NCBI RefSeq assembly: GCF_905220415.1
Contig: NC_059553.1
Location: forward strand, 7,898,501-7,962,500
DNA length: 64,000 nucleotides
Source of the DNA: Colias croceus
Taxonomy: Eukaryota; Arthropoda; Insecta; Lepidoptera; Pieridae
Reading direction: 5' to 3'
Below are positions 23,755 to 35,300 of this stretch, in pieces. The notes under the pieces were generated by a model. That model did no database searches and had not been told where the DNA came from. It was given only the letters and a program-made list of their open reading frames with translations. The translations under genes and the position numbers were made by a program. Positions within the stretch are counted from its first letter, which is position 1. Every line of letters begins with the position of its first letter.

Positions 23755-26353
23755 GATTAAAGTATGCTCTTATGTTGCTCAAAATTGAGATGGATATACT
23801 CAATTTACATATCTATTATCCCTACTTAATACATAATATAAATGGGAAAGTAACTCTTGTCTGTCTCTTATTCACGCCTAAATAACTGAAACGACTTGTT
23901 ATAAATATAGTTGCGGCGGAAAGCTAGCGATTATAAAAGAAACTGTTAATTAAACCCTTAGATTACACCACAATCAAGAAGGAAAATCTTTCTGCTTTCT
24001 ATTTGAATTCAAGCACCCGAACGTAACACAATACCTTTTACTGTTAACATTTTTTTCTTCCATATTGTTAAAAAATATTTGCACGCGAGCGTCTTGGACC
24101 TTCTCGACTGTGGTCTCGACGAGCGCGACCGACTTTTTCGAGCACGAATTCGACTACGGCCGGCCGGGCCCTGTGCTGTTAGGTAAATAACAGATCGACC
24201 TTACTCATGTCGGATGTACAAAGGACATTTTGTGTTGCTGATGGTATTTCTAGTTGTTAATATTGATCCAAGCGTCTACATATTATATGACAAAAAATAA
24301 TGTAGAGATAGTCCATTCACCAAAAAAATTCTTAATCGTCTTTGACGAAATTGAAGTCTATATTTTTAACACGCTCTTCATTCATCTGTTAGTATGTAAC
24401 CGAACTTCCTTGACTCGATTTTGACCCACTAAACGAATTTATTAAATTTAAACCATACTTAGCACCAACCTTTGTACCTACACTTATGAACGATCGGTGA
24501 CAATTTTTTTTAACTATCTATATAAATTATGTTGGTAATGGATAAAATAAAACAAATCTTTCTGCAACTATCATATTATATTCTCTTACAATTTACAACA
24601 AAATTATAATTAGTATATGAAAAATAATTTATGTTCCTTAAACCTATAATTATGAATCTTAATAACAAAAAATAAATTCATAATAAAAGTAGTAAAATTA
24701 GGTGACCAGTCATAATATCACTTTACAGTTTTATACTTAAACGTTAATTTTGTATGTAATAAGATCATTTAAATAGCATTTTAAATATTTATTCTACGGA
24801 TGATGGATCTATTAGATTGCATTTGTGTGCATTTTGATATAATGATGTGTATTGTGTTATTTATACACAATTTATAGAAATGCAGAAAATTTATTACAAG
24901 CAAAGTTCACTTAAAAAATGAAAATAAAACAGAAGACCATACAATATAAGTTCAAGGCATAACTATCAATCAGTAGCTATTATAGAAAAAATAGGTGTAC
25001 ATTCGGACGGATACATATTTTATATGATAATATATTAACCAATACAGTCCAGAATATTTTATAATACTGTCAATTTCCTATAGCACACAAATGCAAAATT
25101 CACATTTTGATTTAAAACTAATGTTCGTAATACGTATCGAAGAACTGTTTGTTCGATTTTATTATTCAACAAAATATATTTGTCTTGTACTCATGAATAA
25201 CATATTACACAAAAGAAAACAAATAATTATTGAAAGAATAAACTTATGATTATGATATACAATTTGGCGCCAAAAAGCCGCCATGTTTTTTTTAATTATT
25301 CTTAAAATGAAGTCACTTCTCAAGTTATTATTATTCCATATTTCCACAGAGAAAATATGTAGAATTCTCTTTTTAGGCGCAGTTAAGTCGCAAAACATGA
25401 TTATATTACATGTTTATTAAAGTGAGTTAGTAGAATGTAAAGATGGACAATACAATTTGATTACGTATTTCTGTACTAGCCAATACATTAAAAAAACATT
25501 ATTTTGATGATTCGTTGAAATCATGGAAATAACAAAATGTCTATTTAAATGTTGTATAAGACATAAAGAATATTTTTTTTTATTTATCTTCTATCTGGGT
25601 TATGTTACACTATATTACGAATATTAATCACATGAGCAGTTTCTCATTTTGAATTCGTTAGTTTAAAAATTAACAAACTCAAATATCTATTTTTAAGCTA
25701 TTGTATAGCTTCTATCACGGGCCTTGAGCGCGGGGACCGAATCGAGAAATTCCGTAACGAAAAAACCTCACGCTCCCCACTCCGACGGGCGGAGGTGTGG
25801 CTTGAAGGCATAGCATGCAATAGCTTTACCGCGGCAGTCCCCGAGTGCCACACGTCGTTTTTTACATGACTTACAACCGACTACAGTCAGGATCAAGTTT
25901 ATAATTGAATTAAACATATAATCATATCTTTAAGTAGAATCAACTCCGCCATTTTATTGTATTTTTTTTACATAAATTAAACTAGGAATGTGAATTTTCT
26001 ATTATTTTAATATGGCTTACGACTGCTATAATATCTTTAGTTAAATACCGTATTGCCATATTCGAGAGGACACATACCTTCCTACACAGCAGGGTTATGG
26101 GTTACCATTACTTAATTCTTTATTTGGCAAAGCGTACTAATACAATTGATTGATACACAAAATTCACATGAGAAAATCATGTTTTCCAAGTAAATACCAC
26201 TCATTTTTTGTTGTTGTATTAAATAACATAATATGATTTAACCTCCTATTTGTACAATATAAGTATTAAGTTTTAGATTTCACAATTACAATAAATATGC
26301 GATATTAATACGGTTTGACAAGTAAATTATTATTTTTTGGTACAAGATTCGAT
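23755..26353. other. Intergenic region between ATRX and PXK
   Basis: This is AT-rich DNA between two genes that end toward each other. It includes 3' UTR of both genes, a GC-rich island at about 24083-24185 (see separate entry) and a GC-rich repeat-like stretch at about 25720-25860 ('gggaccgaatcgagaaattc', 'actccgacgggcggaggtg') that looks like a dispersed element. I see no other exon. Confidence 0.4.
24083..24183 (-). other. GC-rich island, possible alternative 3' exon
   Basis: A short GC-rich stretch in an AT-rich spacer. On the minus strand it follows a plausible acceptor (ttatttacctaacag). Joined in phase to PXK exon 10 (which ends T|), it would encode SQGPAGRSRIRARKSRSRSS and more Arg/Ser-rich sequence. 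Other frames are also open for most of it. It could be an alternative PXK terminal exon, an exon remnant or chance. I do not assign it. Confidence 0.25.
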
Positions 26354-29300
26354 CTACTGAGAGTTAACTCGCGCAAGGGATTTCTTGTCGAAAGCACAGA
26401 TCGCTTGAAGTAACGCACCGCGTCCGTCGCTCGCTGAGTGCGGTGATATTATGCTTGTTTCGCCGGCCGCTAAAAAAATAAAAAGTACAAACAAAAGAAA
26501 GTTTATATTTTGTGGATGAATAAAAAGAAAACTAAGCGGTGTATTGAAAAAAATGTTTATTAATTATTAAAGTGCATAATATGGGAATTTAGTTCTTAAA
26601 AATAATACTGGACTGCATTTGGACGATATTATTTTTAAGCAATAAATTCCCATATTATGCACTTTAATAATTAATAAACATTTTTTCAATACACCGCTTA
26701 GTTTTCTTTTTATTCATCCACAAAATATAAACTTTCTTTTGAGACACCTTGTATTTATCTAAGTAAATAAACTAAGTATTTAAGTATTTAACACTAAATA
26801 CTAATATTATAAAGGGGAAAGGTTTGTATGTGTGTATGGTATTCACGCATAAACTACTGGACCGATTTTGATGACATTTGGCACAGACAATCTTTAGACC
26901 CTGAGAAAGAACATAGGCTACTTTTTATTGCGAAATATGTACCACTAGTTGTTAGCTAATTGTTTATAGTTTGGTTTTTTTTACATAAAAATCGATGTTT
27001 TTAAATCAAATGTACATGAACTATTGTTCTTGTAAAGTATTTTTAGTGCAACCAAATACTTTCTGGCGAGTGTGATAATGAATGATACAAATTCGTAAAA
27101 AGTGGTATATTTCTGAATTTTAAATGAATTCTAGTGATTAAGTATCAAATACTGCCTATTACAAATATAATTAAAATGCAGCGTTGTAACGTTTAGTTAA
27201 TTATAAAAAAATTGCATCCGATTAAGAAATCCGATAAAAATGTTTTCACAAAATAATTAGGAAAAAAAAAGACTTTTTCCTAATTATTTTGTTAAGACAT
27301 TTTTTTTATTTTATAAACACTTACAAGTGTGTGGCGGTGTGGGCGAGGACACGGTGCTGGGCGAGTGTGGGGAGTGGGAGCGAACTGTGTCCGCTAGCGA
27401 CGATGTCGACTTCCATATACTGTCGCGTTTCCTCTGCACACGGTATTATGTATTTATCATTACATAGTATAAAACAAAGTCGCTTTCTCTGTCCCTATGT
27501 CCCTTTGTATGCTTAAATCTTTTAAACTACGCAACGTATTTTGATGCGGTTTTTTTAATAGATAGAGTGATTCATGGGTCCGCCCCGACGAGACGCACGT
27601 CAAAATCACCTGTCAAAATGTCCGTATGGAGTTACATTAATATACATTCCATTTTATACTTTACTAGCTTACCACCCGCGGCTTCGCCCGCTTTGTCTAA
27701 AACCTAATCTACACTAATATTATAAAGAGGAAAACTTTGTTTGTTTGATTGTAATGAATAGGCTCATAAACTACTGGACCGATTTCGACGAAATTTGGCA
27801 CAGACAATCTTTAGACCCTGAGAAAGAACATAGGCTTTTATTGCGAAATATGTACCACGGGCGAAGTCGGGGCGGACCGCTAGTAAATCTTATAATATAT
27901 ATAAATCTCGTGTCACAATGTTTGTCCTCAATGAACTCCTAAACCACTTAACCGATTATAATAAAATTCGCACACCATGTGCAGTTCGATCCAACTTGAG
28001 AGATAGGATAGTTTAAATCTCAAATCGTTTTAGAGAAAGCGGGCGAAGCCGTGGGCGATAAGCTAGTTATATACTAAAACCTTCCTCTTGAATTACTCTA
28101 TCTATTAAAAAACCACATCAAAATCCGTTGCGTAGTTTTAAAGATTTAAGCACACAAAGGGACATAGTGATAGAGAAAGCGACTTTGTTTTATACTATGT
28201 AGTGATGATTTCGTAGTAGTAATGTTAAAAGTATAAATAGTAATGAGAAAATTCTGCAGGTGTGAAAATTGGATCAATAAGGGCCGATTTTTCAATGCCC
28301 AGATAAACAGTCTAATAACTACCCCTCGAATAGATTTATTCAATTGCTTATCTAACTCATAACGGCTCGCCTATTTTTCAATCGTGATTTATGTGATGAA
28401 TAACTATCTGACCAAATATTTCCATATTGGCAGCTCTGCTCTTGGAGTGGCGAAACAAACATATTAAATTAGTCAGGTTAGAGCGGGATAGAGTCAACTT
28501 GCAATATGTCAACAACCGTCATTATGACTCACGTCAGGAGTGCATTTTAAGTTTATCTTGTGTTCTATGATTGTTGATTATTGTTTTGATTCGAGTAAAG
28601 AGTTTTGATTAAATTTGTGTTAAAATTTATATATTTTACGATGGAAACGACATAACGGCAGCGTCCGGCAAATTTTCAATGGCATGATCATCAGTAGGTA
28701 CTATCAAAAACATCAATTTCAATATGATTTTAATTGATAATTATTTTATAGAAAGAGGCTTTATTGTAAAAATTCTACGCTCTATGTTATTACATACGAA
28801 AATATCCCAAATTTGACGCGTCAGTTGTCAACTCAAACGTCTAATCGTCGAATAGCACGCTATCTGGCCGTTGGAGCAGCAGATAGATTTATTCCTCAAA
28901 TAACGTAGTTATTCGATAGATAAGTCCTATTCGTCTATTGAAAAATTGAATATTTTGTTAACTGAAGAATAAAGTCTATCTAGCTGTTTATCTGGGCATT
29001 GAAAAATCGGCCCTAAATACACTATGAAAAAAATAAATAATGGCATCATAGACATTGACTTACCGCTCTTCTCCTTTGCTTTCTCATTTCCTCTTCTGAA
29101 CCGAGTATTTCCTGTATCCTAACTTCTCTTCGAGCTCTCCTTACCTGAATATTGTTAGAAATATAAAAATAGCTTTGAAAGAAGTTTCAATCAAAAATGT
29201 AGAGTCATTTTCTTGTTTTACAAAATTTATTAATAAGCGATTTTTTTTCTAATTATAATTGAATCAAGGACTAATAGCCTAATTTACTATCCTTTCTATA

Positions 29301-32300
29301 CATTATAAATTTGAGAAAGTGCGTTTATTTGTCATCAGTTGTAGAAGGAAGTCTTTCAGGTTAAAATCAACAGATTTATTTTACGATTTTCGAATTTCGG
29401 TTATAGGGATAGTTAAGAATCTAGCGAGCGACATAGACTATTTTTTACCACACTAAAAAAAAATGTATTCTTACTATATTTGAATAACCCCAAAATTTAT
29501 AAATTCCGATAGATGGCGCTGTAAAAAATGTCCCATAAGACAATTACCGTCAATTTCCCTTCGTAAACGAACCCGCATGCCTAAAGCTAATTTACTTAAT
29601 TAATAATCACCATTTTCTGATCACCCTCCAACCTCGCCTGCACAGCATCCACCGCCGCTCTGATCTCCTCCTTCAATTGTAGCGGGAACTTGAGATGTCC
29701 TCTTACGTTCACACTTGCTAGACCATTGGCGTGACGAAAGAGGGTGTGATGCTGTAGTTCCTCCAGGGTTACTCCACCTTGCTTCCAGGAGGCAGTGGAG
29801 AGAGTCAGGTGGAGTAGTGATTCTGGAAGTTGAGGTTGATTGTCATAATGGTTTTTCTGCATATACGGACACACAGTTAACAAAAAAGAGCATGTGTGCG
29901 TAACACGTGTCAGAAGTGAAACTTCTTTCGCAAGATTCAAAGATAACAAAATTATCGCCGTACTTCATGACGTGACGGTATTGTCATGACGCGGCCTTTA
30001 ATTTTTACTATATATAAAAGTAACAATTCAAAAATTGGAAATCGACTTGAAGCCCAAAAAGGATATGCAAAATACATCAGCTCTGTGTCATAATAGATAC
30101 AAATGGTGTTATTTTTTTGTAATGTATCACTTATCTTTGGGTGTTTTGTTCTAGAAAAGTGATAAATAAGCCTATAAGTTATTAAGTTATTTATAAAAAA
30201 TATGTTATATTAAAATGTGTCTTTCTTAGTTCAATATTTTTATAAGAAAATGCTAATTACAAAATTATTTGAAACTTACCCAAATCATCGTAAATCTCTC
30301 CATATTTATCACAGTAACAGCTATCCAACGTCTCCGCGAACGCCATTTCATATAACGTCCTCCCGAAACTATACACATCTATGGCTTCTGGTGTCATGTG
30401 CTTCATTTGTACCAAATATGGTCGGTACAAACTTGGCACACCCATTAGAATGTTCTCGACGTCCAATAGAACAGCTCTTTGGTTTAATATTGCTATGTTC
30501 CCTGGGTGGAGGTGGCCTGAAATGTAATTTTCTATGTAATATATGGTAATATGCTCTATATTCAATTAGTTGTGTATGCAAATGAGGTTTTAGTTCAATT
30601 TATTATGTAAAACAAAATTTAAAAAAGCATATGCGAATAATGCATCGGCAAGACGAAAGACACGGGTTGTAACACAGCATCGTGATCGAATTTTTTCTAT
30701 TCTTTAGAAAATTTCTCAATACGTCGATTAATTATTTATTTTGCAAACAGTTAAAAAAGGTGAATAAAGTTAGTATAGATTCTTTATCATTACAAGTGAT
30801 AACTGCGTTAAAAACAACCGACTTCAAACTTGCACTTGCAACATTTACAAATACCTACAGACAAAAATGCTTATAAAATAAAAACTACTGGGCCTATCCG
30901 AATAAAATTTTTATGGGACCAATTCGACACCATCCCGCATCGAACAAAAAAAGAATCACGTAAATCGGTTCAGAAACCTCGGAGTAATCGGTGTACATAC
31001 ATTAAAAAAAAAAAAAAAAAACATACCGGCCGAATTGATAACCTCCTCCTTTTTTTGAAGTCGGTTAAAAAGTGTATTTTTCTTTCAAATATGTAATACA
31101 TACCATGCGGCAAACCCTTATCATGTAGAAATTTTAAAGCTTGTAATATTTGATATCCATAGTGCGCAATTTGACCCGTCGTGAATGGCTTCCTTATTTT
31201 CGGGTTGCCATACTTCGCCAGGTAACTCTTGCTATAGTCTGTGCCATATAGCAGATCTCTAACTGTTCCATTTTCGTGTAACCGACGCACTACATACGCA
31301 CCCGTTTCCAGTGTGTGTATCGTTAATACTTCGTCTATGTATGGATGCTGGAATGGAGAAACAAATATAAATTAAAAAAGAACACCATTTGCATCTAAAT
31401 ATGATAAAAAATAAATAAAAAATATTATGTTTATCGTAACGCCTCCTTGGTACAGTGGTTGACGCGTGAGCGTTGCCGAGGGGTACTGAGTTCGATTCCC
31501 GGTGGAGACGAAGAAAAAAAAATGTCTCGGTCTGGCACGACACAGAAGGCTACCTACTTGTCCCTAAAGAAAATCGATCAGTGAAACAGATGTATAATGC
31601 ATCTGCCCCTTACCCCACTAGGGGACATGGGACCTCACTTATGTTTAACTTCGGGCGGCAAATGTGAAATAAATGGCTGTAAAAAAAAAATAATGGTCGA
31701 TATCATAAAAATATAATAAAACGATCGCACCTACAATATACTTCCTGCTGCTAATGTGTGGGCGGCAAACAATTTTATCATGACAGGGGGTGGACAAAAT
31801 GTACATTAACAAAAAACATATGATAAAAGATATTCTTTAAAAAAATATTTTTTATTTTTATTCAAAATACTCACAGATATACTTTGCAAACTTTTAAATG
31901 CGCTTTGTAAATCCTTACTCTGTAAATGCTTATCTGGTCCATAGCTCTGCCACGCGAGCACACAATTTGTTTTGTCCGAGTCAATAACCTAAAATAATGC
32001 ATAATAACAATGATAAGAACCACATTCAAGATAAAATTATCTTGTTGCAATTTTTTGCCTTTATAGATAGTGTTATTTTTATAATATCTATAATATAAAA
32101 ATGAATCGTAAAATGTGTTGGTAAGCGCATAACTCGAGAACGGCTGAACCAATTTCGATAATTCTTTTTTTATTATATTCCTTGAAGTACGAGGATGGTT
32201 CTTATGGAGAGAAAGCGTAAACATGTACCACGGTCGAAGCCGGGGCGGACCGCTAGTTTTTAATAATACATATATTACAATTTAATTGACCTGAAAGTGT

Positions 32301-35300
32301 GTATGATATATTGATCTTCTTATAATCTATACTAATATTATAAAGCTGAAGAGTTTGTTTGTTTGAACGCGCTAATCTCGGGAACTACTAGCCCGATTTG
32401 AAAAATTAAATAAAAATATGATCACGCTACAACCAACAGATGTGGAGCCACGGGGGTGAAACCGCGCGGAGTAGCTAGTGAAAGATATTTATATTTCCTT
32501 CCCTTGGATAAATAAAGCATAAAAATAAATAAATAAACATAAAATTATTATCAACAATACAACCCATACTCCATTTAAAAAGTAAAAACATACAGAAAAA
32601 TAGTGTTTCCGTATCCTCCAATTTATATTGGTCAAAGGTCCTTTTAATTCATAGTGGCCATCACCTCTCAATGCTATTGATACTGTTTGGAGAGCCTGCT
32701 CTGTAAAAAATGAATATCTATACTAATATTATAAAGAGGAAAGGTTTGTAATTGTGTATGTATGTATGGTTTTCATGCATAACCTACTAGACCGATTTCA
32801 ATAATTCTTTCCCCATTAGAAAGCTGCATCTTTACTGAGCAACATAGGCTAAGTTTTATCCCCGAAATCCCACGAGAACGGGTTTTTTTTTCTTGAAAAC
32901 GCGAGCGAGGTCGCTTGTGGAAAGCTAGCCATATAGCAGTAGCTATGAATAAAGAACCCAGTAAAAGTGTATGTTGGTGCTAAAAATATTAAATAATTTA
33001 AACTATCTTTTTATTATTGACAGTTAAGTTATTGTTATGATTGGAGGATTCAACAGATGAATCAATAATTAAAAACTGTCAACTTCATATCAGTAGAAAT
33101 AAAAAAAGTAAGAGATGTTTTTTACTTCAAATTCAAATTCTTATTTACTTCCATATCCCAAGGCCCAACAATAGGAGAAACATTATTGGGCAGATAATAA
33201 ACTTCATATTTCAAATTTGATTTTTTTTAATCAATATCAACATACAAAATATGTTTTACAAATAAAAAAAATATGATGAAACTATAACATTATGTGTAAA
33301 TTTTATAATGTGTTTGACTGTGTTTTTTTTGGCAATAAATTTCTTTTCTTTCTTTCTTTCAAAATCAGCTTACCCGCTATTGTCATAGAATAATTGGTGG
33401 GGTCCAAAAAGCTTCTCACTGGTAATGATAATGCTAAGATCTGATGTTTCAGTACTTCAGATATATAATTCTAAAAACAAAACAAATCATTTTATAAGGC
33501 AAAAATATTTACAATATAAAAATAATATCACTACATACAAAGTATAAAACAAAGTCACTTTCTCTGTCCCTATGTCCCTTTGTATGCTTAAATTTTTAAA
33601 ACTATGCAACGGAATTTGATGCGGTTTTTTTAATACATAGAGTGATTCAAGAGGAAGGTTTAGTATATAATTTATTAGGTTTTAGACTAAGCAAGCAAAG
33701 CTAAGTAATAGCTAGTAAATTATATATGTATTTAATAATATTGAGATAGATTCATATTTCTGAGAATTACCATATTTAAGAATAGTAATAGATGAAGTAT
33801 GCTTTATAGATAAGTTATGATAAGAGTTAAGCACATGATAACACAGAACAATTGGCCGTAGATAACCAAAAAGGATCCAACCCACAAAATGTTACTTTTG
33901 AGTTATTGAAGTTTGAAGTTTAACCTGTGTTTGTTCATATAAAGACTTGCTTGTGTTAATTGCTTCCTAAGGAAAAGTGTGTGTGTCAATGTATATTTTA
34001 TTCTTACAAACAAATTTTATTGAATTTAGTTTTATTTCTTGAAATATTCAGCTAAATGTGTGTTAGGATCCTTTTTGATAAAACCTATTTTCAATTATGA
34101 TAAGTGAATTTTCATTTCGCAAAAACGATTCAAAGTAGCTAATTGCTACTAAGATCCTTATTTTTTTTTAATTTCATAAATAAAACAACTAACTTTCAAT
34201 TTTTTTTTTCATTATTTATATAAAACATATTAATTCTATCCGATTTACTATTCTTCTTCGTGTGCGAAGTCCGGTTCATCGCCATATCTACATCGTCATG
34301 AAGTCTTGGATTGCCCCCTTGGATTGATTTATAGAAATCCAGGTAGTATTTAGATAAATAGTCAAAGATTGACTCCAAATCGTCTAATTGGGCTTTTCTT
34401 TAACATTTGGCCATAGTCATTGAAAATCATTATCAACTTTTGCAGCGACTAAACTGATGTGTCGAGCTGTATTCTCCTCTTGAATTCAACATGACTAAAC
34501 TGTTTAGTCGATGGAGGTGCGCATACAATCGATTTCAATCGATTTCAGTCTTAATAATTTATATCCCCAACAAACCTTACAGTCTTCTATAGGCAATTCT
34601 TGAATGAAGGTAATAAAGATCACATGAGAGCGTGATTGATAGTTGTGCGAGTAATTTTTTTATAACCGACTTCAAAAAAAGGAGGAGGTTATCAATTCGG
34701 CCGGTATATTTTTTTTTTTATGTATGTACACCGATTACTCCGAGGTTTCTGAACCGATTTACGTGATTCTTTTTTTGTTCGATGCGGGATAGTGTCGAAT
34801 TGGTCCCATAAAAATTTTATTCGGATAGGCCCAGTAGTTTTTATTTTATGAGCATTTTTGTCTGTAGGTATTTGTAAATTTTGCAAGTGCAAGTTTGAAG
34901 TCGGTTGTTTTTAACGCAGTTATCACTTGTTGTTACTTCGACATATTCGTCAGCTTCGTAAATTTTTTCAGGTATTTTCAAAGTGCCTCTATTTTAGAAA
35001 AATCGGTATAAAAAAGGCAAAGATGTGTGACCCGATCAAGATACTTGGAGTGTGAACTTAATGCATGCCTAACGCCTCAAGCTTTAAATACATAATATTC
35101 AGTCTATCCAAATGTTCTGAATCGTTTTTGTTATTAAACCAGTATACATTTCTACAAAATTCAGTTTAACAAAAGAGATCCATGCTTTCTGAATCTTTTT
35201 AGTGATTTATCTATTGCATCATAATATCATAAAAATTAAATATCTAAAAGGATCCACATGCTTTGGATTTTTTTAAACATTTTAGTTCTGTGTTAGTTTC

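Noticed and set aside
29823..29949. PXK exon 8 extended upstream (reading QKNHYDNQPQLP)
   Set aside because: Its acceptor at 29869 gives the wrong phase and an early stop. The acceptor before 29822 joins in phase and restores the family motif LESLL.
31438..31510. tRNA gene
   Set aside because: A and B boxes are present but there is no proper cloverleaf, and a SINE body with poly(A) follows.
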